From: Microthrixaceae bacterium
GTDB taxonomy: Bacteria > Actinomycetota > Acidimicrobiia > Acidimicrobiales > Microtrichaceae
Assembly (NCBI GenBank): GCA_023957975.1
Contig: JAMLGM010000005.1
Span: forward strand, 124,001-188,000
Length of the DNA: 64,000 nucleotides
Direction of reading: 5' to 3'
Of the stretch, positions 8,223 through 18,400 are shown piece by piece (position 1 is the stretch's first letter; each line of letters starts with the position of its first letter). The notes beneath the pieces were generated by a model. That model made no database searches. It had not been told where the DNA came from and saw only the letters and a list, made by a program, of their open reading frames with translations. A program made the translations under genes and the position numbers.

Positions 8223-10315
8223 GCGATCACCCCTTCGGGTGCGACGAAGACCGACTCCGGCGCCTCGTGGTGGAACCCGTCGGGCCACTCGGCTCGCGAC
8301 AGGCGCGACGGGGTCGGATCATCGCTCGGTTCGACGCGATCGCGCTCGTCGACCGGCCTGCCGATCAGCGCCGCGATGAGCTGGTTGCGGGCACGCGTCC
8401 ACACCCCGACGAGGCCGTCGGGCACCATCAACAGCACCATCAGCACCCCCGCCGACGACGCAAGCATCTGCCAGTTGCCGGGCAGCACCCATTGGGCGCC
8501 GCGCAGGTAGACCGCGCCCAGCACCGCTCCGAGCGGACTCGCCAGGCCGCCGACCACCGCCGCGACGAACACCGCCACCCCGGCGTTGACGTCGAACAGG
8601 TCCGCTCGAAACGCCCCCTGTTGCAGCGTCAACAGCGATCCGCCGACCGCGGCCAACGCCCCCGAGATCCCGAACGCGGCCAGCTTGGCCGCCACCACAC
8701 CCGTCCCAAAGGACATCGCGGCGCGTTCGTTGTCGCGCTGGGCGATGAGCACGCGACCGAATCTGCTCGCCCGCAGCCCCCGAACCGCCAACCCCGCCGC
8801 CACCGCCACGGCCACTGCCAGGTAGTAGAGCCGCGCCGGCGAGTCGATCGACCACCGCCCGGCCAACGCGGGTCGCGAGAACCCTGCGGTGGGGATCCAC
8901 TCGCCGATCCCGTTCGAAAACACCGCCCCCGATGCCGCCACGGCCAGCGCAAGGGTCACGACCGCGAGATGCAGTCCGCGCAGCCGCAGCGCCGGCACCC
9001 CGATCACCACCGCCACCGCCGCTCCGCACACCGCCGCCAACACCATCGCGACCACCGGGTCGAGGCTGCGATCCACGATGGCCCAGGCGCTGACTGCGGC
9101 GCCGATTCCGGCGAAGGTCATCTGCCCGAGCGACACCTGTCCGGCCCACCCGGACAACACGACCATCGACAGCCCGATGATGGCGAAGATCACGACCGCC
9201 GAGGCCTTGAGCGTGCCTGCGGTCCCCATCATCGACGGCACGGCGAGCACCAGCATCGCCACCACGACGCCGATTCCCCACCGCAGTGCCCGAACCCGGC
9301 GGTCCGCAGCGATACGGCCACGGAGTCGATGCGGCTCGGCACCGATGCTCAACGCGGAGGGTCCGGCACCGGCGCGGCCTTCGCTACGGCGTTGCATCAA
9401 CAGGGCGATGACCACCACCGCCAACAGCACCGGTCCCACCCAGGCGCCGTCGCCGGATCGTTCCATGCCGGTCTGCAAGATGCCGAGGGCGATCGAACTC
9501 GCGGCAATCGCTCCGAGGTTCACCATGTTGCCCAGCACCATGGCGGCCAGCGCTCGAAGCAGGATCGTCCAGCTCATGACACCGCCCGGAGGTAATCCGG
9601 TGATTCCGGCCTGCAGGAACACGGCGAGAAACGACATCGCTGCTGCGCCGGCCCACACCTCGGTCTGCAATCGCAACACGGCGATACCCAGCATCGATGC
9701 CCGCTGATGGTTCGCCGCGCTCGCCCGCAGCGCGACGCCGGTATTGGTGAACCTCAGCATTGCCCACAACGCCACCATCACCGTCGGGGCGACCACCGCC
9801 GCGATGAGGTCGTTGGCGTCGAAAACCACCGCCCCGAGTTGCCAGCGCACATCAAACGGAGCGTCATAGGTGCGAATCTTCGGTGCCAGGTTCCAGATCA
9901 TCGGGAAGCTGACCGACGCAAACAACAACAGCTGGGCGACCCCGATCGTCGCGACCGTTCCCAGCAGCGGGGGCGCGGCGAAGAAGCGTCGCACGAAGAG
10001 AAACTCCACCACGGTCCCCACCACGAGCGCGACGAACAGGCCTCCGACCAGCGACATCCAGTAGGTGAATCCCCAGACCTCCATGACGACGATCGCCATC
10101 GTCGCCGGCAGCGCGCCGAGTTCGGCCTGGGCGAAACTCACGGTGTTGTTCGCCCGGAAGATCACCGCCATACCCAACGCGATCATGGCGCCGAGACCAC
10201 CCATGATCGCCCCCGAAACGGCCATTCCCGCCGACATCGGCCACAGGAACACCTGCAGCACAACGATGCCCAACGCAGGAACATAGGGACGCAACGCCGT
10301 CCAGGTTCTCTCCAT
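8219..10315 (-). CDS. Fused LivH-LivM branched-chain amino-acid-type ABC permease
   Basis: The 698-residue protein contains two permease halves in one chain. The N-terminal half is LivH-like (GAMIALGMAVIFRANNTVSFAQAE, with conserved Asn and Gln near the start of the second helix). The C-terminal half is LivM-like (VVLSGWAGQVSLGQMTFAGIGA, ALRLRGLHLAVVTLALAVA). About sixteen membrane segments are visible. The ATG at 10315 has GGAGGGG seven bases upstream and was preferred over a longer frame. It is the first gene of the operon and overlaps the next gene by GTGA. The family imports branched-chain amino acids, amides, urea or small aromatic acids; the substrate here cannot be told. Confidence 0.88.
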   Translation of the reverse strand: MERTWTALRPYVPALGIVVLQVFLWPMSAGMAVSGAIMGGLGAMIALGMAVIFRANNTVSFAQAELGALPATMAIVVMEVWGFTYWMSLVGGLFVALVVGTVVEFLFVRRFFAAPPLLGTVATIGVAQLLLFASVSFPMIWNLAPKIRTYDAPFDVRWQLGAVVFDANDLIAAVVAPTVMVALWAMLRFTNTGVALRASAANHQRASMLGIAVLRLQTEVWAGAAAMSFLAVFLQAGITGLPPGGVMSWTILLRALAAMVLGNMVNLGAIAASSIALGILQTGMERSGDGAWVGPVLLAVVVIALLMQRRSEGRAGAGPSALSIGAEPHRLRGRIAADRRVRALRWGIGVVVAMLVLAVPSMMGTAGTLKASAVVIFAIIGLSMVVLSGWAGQVSLGQMTFAGIGAAVSAWAIVDRSLDPVVAMVLAAVCGAAVAVVIGVPALRLRGLHLAVVTLALAVAASGAVFSNGIGEWIPTAGFSRPALAGRWSIDSPARLYYLAVAVAVAAGLAVRGLRASRFGRVLIAQRDNERAAMSFGTGVVAAKLAAFGISGALAAVGGSLLTLQQGAFRADLFDVNAGVAVFVAAVVGGLASPLGAVLGAVYLRGAQWVLPGNWQMLASSAGVLMVLLMVPDGLVGVWTRARNQLIAALIGRPVDERDRVEPSDDPTPSRLSRAEWPDGFHHEAPESVFVAPEGVIA

Positions 10316-10410
10316 CTCGCACCCCTCCGATCCAACCTCCCCCCGAAGGTGTGCACGGATCGTGTCGGGCACTGTACCGGTTCGGCCCGGCCACGCGGCG
10401 CTTTGTGCGA

Positions 10411-12132
10411 CTACCCGAGGCGTTCGAGCGTGCCGTCTCGATACTCGTGTCGGCACTGCGAACGCTGAAGCTTGCCCGAGGAGGTCTTGGCGATCGTGCC
10501 TGGCTTGACCAGTACGACCTCCCGTGGCGGCACCCCGACCTCGGCGACCACCGCTCGCGAAACGGCCTTGGCCAGGCCGACAGTATCGTCGGTGCGAGCC
10601 TCGGCAACCACGACGATGTGCTGTGACGAGTTCGAGTCGTCGACCCCGAAGGCGATCGCGTTGCCGGTCCGTATGCCCTCGACCCCGCCCACGGCGGCCT
10701 CGATGTCTTGGGGGTAGATGTTGCGGCCGCCGACGATGATGACGTCCTTGATCCGACCGCAGACGACCAGTTCGCCGTCGGCGACGTAGGCGAGATCGCC
10801 CGTGTGCAGCCAGTCGCCGTCGAAGAGTTCCGCGGTCGCCTCGGGATTTTCGTAGTACCCCGGGGTCAGCGAGGTGCCCGCGAGTTGCAGCTCGCCGACC
10901 CGGCGCTCGTCGAGTTCCTCACCGGTGTCGACATCGACGATGCGCATGCGCATGCCGCGCACCGGGGTGCCGAGACGAGCGAGCTCGCGGGTCGCCACCT
11001 CGCCGCCGAGCACCGCCGGCACCGCCCGACGGTCGGTTTCGAGCGCGTCCGCCTCCACGACATCGGTGCGCAGGCCCGTGAACGGGTGCGGAAACGTTGC
11101 GGCGATGCACACCTCCGCCATCCCGAAGGCGGGAAAGGCCGCGTTCGGATCGAGGCCGAACACCGCGGCCGCGTCGAGAAACCCGCGATAGGTCGGGGCG
11201 TCGATCGGCTCGGCTCCGGACAGCAGAAAGCGGATGCGCGACAGGTCGAGGCCCTCGGCGCGTTTGAGCGACCGGGTGGCGAGCGCGTACGCGAAGTTCG
11301 GCCCGGCGGTGATCGTGCCGCGAAAGTCGTGCATCCACCGCAGCCACCGCGCCGGCTTGGACAAGAAATCCTGGGGGGCGGCATGGACGAGTTCGGTGCC
11401 CGTGGTCATCGGGATCGTGCACAGCCCGATCAGACCCATGTCGTGGTAGAGCGGCAACCAGGACACCACGATGTCGTCGAGGGTGAACCGCGCCCGTTCG
11501 GCCGCAGCGTCCATGTTGGCGCACAGCTGCCGGTGGGTGATCATCACCCCCTTCGGCTCCGAGGTCGATCCGCTGGTGAACTGCAACAGTGCGAGGGCAT
11601 CGGGGTCGGGTGTCGGGGGCTTCCAGTCGGCGGCGCTCAACCCGGTCGGCGCGGCCCGCAGATCGTCGTAGCCGACGAAGGCCGGGTCGCCCTCCTGCGG
11701 TTCGAGGAAGGCCGCCAGTTGGGGGTCGAGCACCACCAACGACACCTTCGCGAACTCGATGCGGGCACGGGTCTGAGCGATGAACCCCTCGACGCTCGCC
11801 ATGCGCATCGGCAACGGCAACATCACCAACACTCCCCCCGCCAGCCACACCGCCTGGATGGTGACGAGGAGGTCGCGGGTCGTCGGCCCCATGATGGCGA
11901 CGTGGGTTCCCTCGCTCACGCCGCGGGCCTGCAGTGCGGCCGCAAACTCCTTGGCGGTCTCGTGCAACTCGGCCCACGATGTCGTCACGTGGGTGTCGCC
12001 GTCGATGACGGTGATGTTCTTCCCCTTGGTCGCAGCGACCTCAAGTCGCTCGGCGACGGTAAGGATTTTCGGGTCGAACGGAACATCGCTCCGAAACGGC
12101 GTCGTCGATTCGGGCGCCTCGGTCACGAACAC
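10411..12132 (-). CDS. Fatty-acyl-AMP ligase / acyl-CoA synthetase-like enzyme
   Basis: The protein is an adenylate-forming enzyme with the P-loop LLQFTSGSTSEPKGV, the LPLYHDMGLIG motif characteristic of the FAAL branch, the A5 region AAFPAFGMAEV, WLHTGDLAYV and the A10 lysine in IAKTSSGKLQRS. FAALs activate long-chain acids as acyl-adenylates and pass them to acyl carrier domains. Whether this enzyme also uses CoA depends on an insertion loop that cannot be judged by eye. The GTG at 12132 lies four bases after GGAGGT, and a second in-frame GTG at 12126 is also possible. It is 95 bp upstream of the LivHM gene and may be expressed with it. Confidence 0.85.
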   Translation of the reverse strand: MFVTEAPESTTPFRSDVPFDPKILTVAERLEVAATKGKNITVIDGDTHVTTSWAELHETAKEFAAALQARGVSEGTHVAIMGPTTRDLLVTIQAVWLAGGVLVMLPLPMRMASVEGFIAQTRARIEFAKVSLVVLDPQLAAFLEPQEGDPAFVGYDDLRAAPTGLSAADWKPPTPDPDALALLQFTSGSTSEPKGVMITHRQLCANMDAAAERARFTLDDIVVSWLPLYHDMGLIGLCTIPMTTGTELVHAAPQDFLSKPARWLRWMHDFRGTITAGPNFAYALATRSLKRAEGLDLSRIRFLLSGAEPIDAPTYRGFLDAAAVFGLDPNAAFPAFGMAEVCIAATFPHPFTGLRTDVVEADALETDRRAVPAVLGGEVATRELARLGTPVRGMRMRIVDVDTGEELDERRVGELQLAGTSLTPGYYENPEATAELFDGDWLHTGDLAYVADGELVVCGRIKDVIIVGGRNIYPQDIEAAVGGVEGIRTGNAIAFGVDDSNSSQHIVVVAEARTDDTVGLAKAVSRAVVAEVGVPPREVVLVKPGTIAKTSSGKLQRSQCRHEYRDGTLERLG

Positions 12133-12224
12133 GGGTACCTCCGCGGTGTTGTTGCATCTGGCCGTTGCGGCCGACCTCACAACTCACCCCGGCGGGTCGG
12201 CTCCGGCGACCCACGGTAGTGCGC

Positions 12225-14738
12225 TCACAGCACGATGTTGACCAACTTCGGCGGTCGGGCGATGACCTTGCGGGGCTCCGCCCCACCGACGAGTTCGGCG
12301 ACCTTGGCGGTACCAAGCGCCGCAGCGACGGCATCAGCCTCGGTGATATCGGGGGCGACCTCGAGGCGCTCGCGCACCTTGCCGTTGATCTGCACGACCA
12401 TCGTCACGGTATCCGCCACCAGCTTCGACTCTTCGAAGGTGGGCCAGGACTCCCGGTGGATGTGAACGTTGCCGCTGCTGATCCCGGCCTCGACGCGCCG
12501 CTTCCACAGCTCCGCGGTGACGTGCGGGGTGGCCGGAGCCATGAGCAACAGCAGCGTGTCGATCGAGCGTTGCAGCACCTCACCGTTGGCACCCGTTTCG
12601 GACTGCACGTAGCGGTACAGGTCGTTGGTGAAGGCCATGAACTTCGCCACCGCGGTGTTGTAGCTCCAACGGTCGAAATCCGAGGTGACCTCGCTGATGA
12701 CCACGTTGCGGGCGCGTTCGATCGCCTGGTCCGCTGCGGTCGGTTCTCCCGAGCGAACCTCGCCGATCACGTCGTTTCCGGGCACGGAGAGTCGCCACAC
12801 GCGACCCAGGAAACGCAGCGCACCGTCGATCGAGACGTCCTCCCAGTCGACGTCGTCCTGTGGCGGCTTGAGTCCGAGTTGTGCGAGGCGCAGCGCGTCG
12901 GCCCCCTGGTTGTCGATGATCTCCTCGGGGGCGACGAGGTTGCCCTTGGACTTCGACATCTTGGATCCGGCGAGGCGGATCATTCCCTGGGTGAACAGGC
13001 GTTTGAACGGCTCGCGCAGGTCCGCCGGCACCAGGCCCAGGTCCGACAGCGCCTTGGTGAAAAAGCGCGCATACATGAGGTGCAGCACCGCGTGTTCGGC
13101 GCCCCCGATGTACTGATCGACCGGCAACCACTTGGCGATCACCTCGGGGCTCATCGGCGCGGCGTCGTTCTGGAAGTCGGCGAAACGTAGGTAGTACCAC
13201 GACGAGTCGACGAAGGTGTCCATCGTGTCGGTCTCGCGTCGGGCCGGCCCCCCACAACTCGGACAGCTCGTGTTCAGGAAGCCTTCGTGGAAGGTCAGCG
13301 GAGACTGGCCGTTCGGTCGGAACTCCACGTCGTCGGGGGCCAACACCGGCAACTGCTGCGCAGGCACGGGCTGCAGGCCGCAATCGTCGCAGTAGACCAT
13401 CGGGATGGGGCACCCCCAGAACCGCTGGCGGCTCAACAGCCAGTCGCGCAACCGGAAGGTGACCTTGGCGTCGCCGATTCCCTCGGAGCGCAGGAACTCG
13501 ATCGCCTTGGCCTTTGCTTCGTCGACGCTGAGCCCGTTCAGCCACTCCGAGTTGATGACCTCCCCGTCACCCGCGTAGGCCTCACCCTCGAAATCGGCGG
13601 GCGGCTGAACGGTCGCGATGATGTCGAGTCCGTAGGCCTTGGCGAAGTCGTGGTCGCGCTGGTCGCCGCCGGGAACCGCCATGATGGCGCCCGTGCCGTA
13701 GGTGCCGAGCACGTAATCGGCGAGATAAACCGGCACCGCGTTGCCGTTGAACGGGTTCTTCGCGAACGCTCCGGTGAAGCACCCCCGCTTGGACAGGTCG
13801 CGTTCGGTGGAGAGACGGTCGATCTCGCTCGTCAGCTTCACCTGGGCGCGGAACGCCTCGACCTCGTCGCGCCGGTCGTCGGTGACGATGGTCTCCACGA
13901 GTGGGTGTTCGGGCGCCAGCACACAGAACGTCATCCCGAAGCTGGTGTCGGGTCGGGTCGTGAACACCCGGAACTGAGCACCGGTGTCATTGCCATCCGC
14001 ATCGACCACCTGCAGGTCGAACTCGGCCCCTTCGGAACGACCGATCCAGTTGCGCTGCTGGGTGATGACGCGCTGTGGCCAGTCGACCTGATCGAGGTCG
14101 TCGAGCAATTGCTGTGCGTAGTCGGTGATCTTGAAGAACCACTGTTCAAGGTCGCGGCGTTCGACCACCGCTCCCGAACGCTCAGCGGTGCCGTCGGGCA
14201 ACACCTGCTCGTTGGCCAGCACGGTCTGGTCGACCGGATCCCAGTTCACCGGGGCCATCTTGCGGTAGACGAGGCCGGCTTCGTACATCTTCAAGAAGAT
14301 GGTCTGGGTCCAGCGGATGTAGTCGGGGTCGTGGCTCTTGACCTCGCGGCGCCAGTCGTAGCCGCCACCGATCCGCAACAGCGAGCTGCGCAGCTCCTCG
14401 ATGTTGTTGTCGGTGAAGGTGCGCGGGTGGATCCCGCTCTTGATGGCCGCGTTCTCGGCCGGCAGTCCGAAGGAGTCGAATCCCATCGGCGACAACACGG
14501 CATAGCCCTGCATCGTGCGGTACCGATTGATGAGGTCGCCGAAGGTGTAGTTGCGGACGTGGCCCATATGCGCCGCGCCCGACGGGTACGGATACATGCA
14601 CAACACGTAGTAGTGCGGCCGCGGGTCGTCGTTGTCGACCTCATAGGTTCGGTCATCTCGCCAGAACTGCTGCCAACGGGGTTCGATCTCGGTGGGGCGA
14701 TAGGCCGTCTCCGCGGCGGACTCGTGCGAATTCGACAT
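12225..14738 (-). CDS. leuS: Leucyl-tRNA synthetase
   Basis: This 837-residue class Ia synthetase shows the HIGH-type motif AAHMGHVRN, the KMSKS motif [10 protein letters not shown], a zinc-type knuckle (CDDC, later CPSC), the editing-domain segment TTRPDTSFG and a C-terminal anticodon-binding domain. It charges tRNA-Leu with leucine in the cytoplasm. The start at MSNSHES is preferred over a 20-codon upstream extension, because known LeuRS sequences begin just before [11 protein letters not shown]. It is transcribed divergently from the tRNA-Ala gene. Confidence 0.97.
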   Translation of the reverse strand: MSNSHESAAETAYRPTEIEPRWQQFWRDDRTYEVDNDDPRPHYYVLCMYPYPSGAAHMGHVRNYTFGDLINRYRTMQGYAVLSPMGFDSFGLPAENAAIKSGIHPRTFTDNNIEELRSSLLRIGGGYDWRREVKSHDPDYIRWTQTIFLKMYEAGLVYRKMAPVNWDPVDQTVLANEQVLPDGTAERSGAVVERRDLEQWFFKITDYAQQLLDDLDQVDWPQRVITQQRNWIGRSEGAEFDLQVVDADGNDTGAQFRVFTTRPDTSFGMTFCVLAPEHPLVETIVTDDRRDEVEAFRAQVKLTSEIDRLSTERDLSKRGCFTGAFAKNPFNGNAVPVYLADYVLGTYGTGAIMAVPGGDQRDHDFAKAYGLDIIATVQPPADFEGEAYAGDGEVINSEWLNGLSVDEAKAKAIEFLRSEGIGDAKVTFRLRDWLLSRQRFWGCPIPMVYCDDCGLQPVPAQQLPVLAPDDVEFRPNGQSPLTFHEGFLNTSCPSCGGPARRETDTMDTFVDSSWYYLRFADFQNDAAPMSPEVIAKWLPVDQYIGGAEHAVLHLMYARFFTKALSDLGLVPADLREPFKRLFTQGMIRLAGSKMSKSKGNLVAPEEIIDNQGADALRLAQLGLKPPQDDVDWEDVSIDGALRFLGRVWRLSVPGNDVIGEVRSGEPTAADQAIERARNVVISEVTSDFDRWSYNTAVAKFMAFTNDLYRYVQSETGANGEVLQRSIDTLLLLMAPATPHVTAELWKRRVEAGISSGNVHIHRESWPTFEESKLVADTVTMVVQINGKVRERLEVAPDITEADAVAAALGTAKVAELVGGAEPRKVIARPPKLVNIVL

Positions 14739-14816
14739 GTTGGCCAGCGTAGTTTCGAGGAGCGACCCGCCGCGAAACGTCCGGGTATCGTTTCGCAACC
14801 CCGGCCACGGTCTTGA

Positions 14817-14822
14817 TATATT
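14817..14822 (+). promoter_or_regulatory. Probable -10 box of the tRNA-Ala promoter
   Basis: TATATT lies 14 bases upstream of the mature tRNA 5' end, in an otherwise GC-rich region. A clear -35 hexamer at the right distance was not found; TTTCGC at 14791 is a weak candidate with a long spacer. The call rests mainly on the -10 sequence and its position. Confidence 0.45.
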
Positions 14823-14836
14823 GTCCAGCGCCTCGC

Positions 14837-14909
14837 GGGGCTGTAGCTCAATTGGGAGAGCGCTTCCATGGCATGGAAGAGGTAGTCGGTTCGATCCCGA
14901 TCAGCTCCA
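14837..14909 (+). tRNA. tRNA-Ala (anticodon GGC)
   Basis: The 73-nt cloverleaf folds completely. The acceptor stem GGGGCTG pairs with CAGCTCC and includes the G3:U70 wobble pair that identifies alanine tRNAs. The D arm is GCTC...GAGC. The anticodon stem CTTCC/GGAAG encloses the loop ATGGCAT with anticodon GGC. The T arm GTCGG/CCGAT closes TTCGATC. The discriminator base is A. The CCA end is not encoded (CAC follows). A strong terminator lies five bases downstream, so the gene is monocistronic. Confidence 0.97.
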
Positions 14910-14914
14910 CACAC

Positions 14915-14950
14915 CGAAACCCCCGAAATCTCGGGGGTTTCGTGCTTTTT
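14915..14950 (+). terminator. Rho-independent terminator of tRNA-Ala
   Basis: CGAAACCCCCGA pairs perfectly with TCGGGGGTTTCG across an AATC loop, giving a 12-bp stem. It is followed by TGCTTTTT. The position directly after the tRNA fits its terminator. Confidence 0.88.
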
Positions 14951-14962
14951 AGCCACTGGTCG

Positions 14963-15010
14963 GGGTTCTGAGTTTCGGTGGCCATAGCCACCGAAACCCC
15001 TACAGAACCC
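14963..15010. other. Large inverted repeat downstream of the WXG100 gene and tRNA
   Basis: GTTTCGGTGGC (14972-14982) pairs with GCCACCGAAAC (14987-14997) around a CATA loop, and an outer arm GGGTTCTG (14963) pairs with CAGAACCC (15003). There is no T-tract on either strand next to it. It sits 17 bp beyond the stop of the WXG100 gene, so it may end that transcript by another mechanism or protect its 3' end. Confidence 0.6.
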
Positions 15011-15027
15011 GGGACGGGGCCCGTGGG

Positions 15028-15291
15028 TCAGCTCGCGGAGGTGGTGCGCTGCTGATCGGCATTCGACTTAAGCACCGTGGCGTTGTTCGCCAACGACTCC
15101 TGCACCGCGTTCAGTGCCGTGGTCACCGCCGCCCAGTTGCTCTTGAACCGCTCGGCGTCGGTGCCGATCCACGTCACGCCGTCGACGAGACCGCGCAGCT
15201 CGCCGGCGATCGCGGCGACGTCGTCGGCCTTGCGGGTCAGGGTGTTGGAAAGCTGTTCGAGTTGCTCGACGTCTGCGCCGATGATGGCCAT
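15028..15291 (-). CDS. WXG100-family (ESAT-6-like) type VII secretion substrate
   Basis: The protein is 87 residues long, with the WxG motif WIG at residues 41-43 between two amphipathic helices, exactly the size and layout of WXG100 proteins. These form helical-hairpin dimers that are exported by EccC/EssC ATPases. AAGGAG lies six bases before the ATG at 15291, so the longer reading frame upstream is rejected. It stands alone behind its own 124-bp leader, which carries a palindrome also found upstream of the FHA gene of this locus. No C-terminal YxxxD export signal is seen. Confidence 0.92.
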   Translation of the reverse strand: MAIIGADVEQLEQLSNTLTRKADDVAAIAGELRGLVDGVTWIGTDAERFKSNWAAVTTALNAVQESLANNATVLKSNADQQRTTSAS

Positions 15292-15310
15292 GGTGGGCTC
15301 CTTGTCTCTG

Positions 15311-15329
15311 GCCGACCCCGTCGGTCGGC
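15311..15329 (-). other. Leader hairpin of the WXG100 mRNA
   Basis: GCCGACC pairs with GGTCGGC around a five-base loop, about 20 bases upstream of the start codon and just before the AAGGAG ribosome binding site. If the transcript starts near the shared palindrome, this hairpin lies in its 5' leader. A role in mRNA stability or translation is inferred only. Confidence 0.4.
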
Positions 15330-15363
15330 GCTGTGAGAACCGTAGGAACCGGCGTGCGGCCTG

Positions 15364-15388
15364 CCTATGGGGGACGTCCCCCCTGCGC
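15364..15388 (-). promoter_or_regulatory. Palindromic element upstream of the WXG100 gene (copy 1)
   Basis: Read on the minus strand, the site is CGCAGGGGGGACGTCCCCC followed by ATAGGC. Its core, GGGGGACGTCCCCC, is a perfect 14-bp palindrome. A near-identical element lies at 20701-20725 upstream of the FHA gene in the same orientation relative to its gene. The shared bases extend beyond the palindrome (CGCA on the left, CCCCCAT-GGC on the right), which argues for a protein binding site controlling both units. Confidence 0.6.
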
Positions 15389-15415
15389 GCCGCGGCTAGG
15401 TCCGTACCGCGGCGG

Positions 15416-18400
15416 CTACCAGGGCATCGCGATCTGCACGAGACTCGCCTCGCCGTCGCGCACCAGCTCCGCTCGACCCGGCACGGCGTAGCGACCGAAC
15501 CGACCGAGTCGCACCCCGGCGACGTCGCCATCGAGCTCGCTCTCGGGGCGAACCAGCACGCAGTGACGCTCCCGACGGATTCTGGTGACCAACGGAGCGA
15601 ACGCGCTGCGGGCCGCGACCGAATCGCAGGCGACGACGAAGCGCACCGACGACCGGCGCAGATCACCGACGATCCCATCGAGGGCTCGGGCCGCGGCGTC
15701 GCACAGTTCGTGTGCGTCGTCGACCACCACGACCACCGCGTCGGTCGTGTCGATCAACGTCGGGCCGAGCGCGGCGATCGCCTCGATGTCGTCGCCAGCC
15801 ACGACGACGTCGAGATCCTGGGCTCGGAGGGCCCCGTCGGGTTCCCCACGTCCGGCGACGACGATGACCCTCACGGGGTCCGACGCCGTGTGGCAACCCG
15901 CGTGCTTGGCGCTGTGCACGATCGTGGCGAGGGCGGTGGTCTTGCCCGAACGCACCGGGCCGGCCACCAACAGGTTTGTCGCCTGCAGGTCCACGGTTGC
16001 GGCCTTCAACGTCGCGTCAGCGATCCCGATCGGCCACGACCACGGCGCTGCCATCGGGTCGACCTCCAGATCCGACAGCGCGCAGTGTTGGGCGAGCCGG
16101 CCAACCGCCGGATGCGCGTCGCCGCGAAGTCCGTGGCGGTCGACCAGCTCGAGAAACTGCGCGTCGCCGCACCGGCGCGGCACCTGAACGGTTGCCCCTT
16201 CGAACCAGCCGAGCGGTCCTGCAGCCCGGTGAACGACGCCGGCCCCGGGACTCACCAGCGCGTACTCGGCGTCGTCAGCCATCGCGAACACGAACCTCGC
16301 CCCGAGCGCGCCGAACAATTCGTAGGGCATCGAGCGGCGCCGATCGCAGGTCAGCACCACCGTGACCCCAGCGGCCCGCCCATCCACCATCAACGCGTCG
16401 AGCGACTGAACGAACCGTTGGCCGTGGCGCCCCATCGACGCGAGCACCGCCCCGAGGTGATGCACGACGATCACCCGGTGTGCGGCCGACCCCGATCGAT
16501 CCGTGCCACCGCGGCGCGCCAGAAGCTCGCCCAGGAGCCGTTCGATGCGTTCGGTGTCGGTGGCATCGATGACCGACCCGACGTTCGCGAGATGTTCGAC
16601 CCGCCCCAACGCCGCCCCTCCGTCGACGACATCGAACCGCACCGCCCCGTTCGCGTCCCCATGGCCCGCGCTGAGCACCAGTGCCTCCACCAGGGCACCG
16701 AGGGAGCCCATGTCCGCCCCGAACGCTCCCAACGACGTGCCGTCGAGGGCGAACGTCGCAACCCGCTGTCGCTGATGGTCGGGCTCGTCGGCGATCCCCA
16801 GCCGAACTGCGGGCGCTGCCGATACGTCGACATCCGGTCGCCCATCGACCGAGTCCTCCGCATCCGCGACGTCGTGTGCGCCCAGCAGGGATTCGAGCGT
16901 CAAAGTCGGTTCGACGGGCTCGAGCCACGGACGCCTCGGCGCGTCGAACCCCCCTCGAATGGCGGCTGAACGAACGGTGTCGACCGCCGACACCAACGCA
17001 TCTGGCCCCGTCGAGTGCACCGCCAACGCTGCGCCGTGCGGCCCCACCGAGGCGGCCGGAGCCAACTCGACGGGGTCAAGCCGATCACCGCAGGCGCTGT
17101 CGACGAGGGCGACCGACGCCGCCTGGAACAACACCACTGCCCCTTGCCCGGCCCGCATGACCGCCCGTCCGGGGGTCGACCGCGGGATCGTCGCCGCAGC
17201 CGCAATCCCGATCACGTTCTCACTCTCGTGGGGATCGGCCATGCGAAGCGCAATCCGAAGATTCACGTTCGCTCGCAGGTGCTCGGTGACCACCCCGGCG
17301 GGACGTTGTGTCGCCAACAGCAGGTGGATCCCGAGCGATCGACCTCGACGCCCGATGTCGACCATGGCGTCGACGAACCCGTCGATCTCCGCCGCGATCG
17401 ACGCGAATTCATCGATGACGATCACCAACCGCGCCAAGGCGTCGATCCCCGGGCGCTGTCGGTAGCCTGCCAGGTCAGATGCTCCATGAGCCGCCAGCAG
17501 TCGTTCGCGGCGGCGGATCTCCGCGGCCAGCGAGCGCAGCACCCGATCGGCGAGGTGGCCATCCAGGTCGGTCACCATCCCGACGCAGTGCGGCAACGCC
17601 GTGCAGTCGGCGAACGCGGCACCACCCTTGAAGTCGATGAACAACATCGACAGGTCCTCAGGCGACACGCTCGCCGCGAGACCGACGACGATCGACTGCA
17701 GCAGCTGGCTCTTTCCCGAACCGGTCGTTCCTGCGATCAACCCGTGGGGCCCGTCGCGTTCGAGGTCGAACCACACCACCTCCTCTCCCCGCCGACCGAT
17801 CGGGGTGCGGAGGCGACCGCCGCAGGTGCGCCATCGCTCAGCGACGGCGTCGGTGGATCCGAAGACCGCCGTGTCGAACACCTCATCGAGCCCCACGGCG
17901 CGCGGCAACGCACCCGCAGAGGTCGCTGCCGGGAGTGCCTCGACGAGCGGGGCCAGCGCCCGCGCCCAGCGCGCTGCCCGGCGCGGGCTCACCGTGTCGA
18001 GCCGCACCGCGATCTGTTGGGCGCCTTCGACCACGTTGACGACCCCGAAGGCCGCCTCGCTGTCGGCCGCCTCGCTGTCGGCCGCCTCGCAGACTACGAC
18101 GACCTCGCTTGCGCCCGGTGCGTCGCCGCGCCGCTCCCCGATCCACACGATCCGACACACCCCGCTGGCCGCCACCCGCAGCAGTCGTGCAAGATCCGAC
18201 GCGCCGAGGGCGTCGGCATCGACGACGACCAGCCGCTCGACCTCATCGGTGGCCCCCGGGACACCGGCGGCGGCGAGTTCCTCGAGTTCGGCGAGCAGCG
18301 CCTCGCGTTCGTCCGCCACCGCCAGGATCGAACCGGCCCACCAGGTCGACGGCGCGTTCGAGCGCAGCCACGTGAGCCATCGCCATCTCGTCGCCCGTGG

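Noticed and set aside
13287..14816. Plus-strand open frame of 509 codons opposite leuS
   Set aside because: leuS is certain, and the antisense product has no ribosome binding site or domain.
15077..16969. Long plus-strand open frame opposite eccC
   Set aside because: Composition (Arg, Pro, His runs) and lack of any motif mark it as a shadow of the EccC coding strand.
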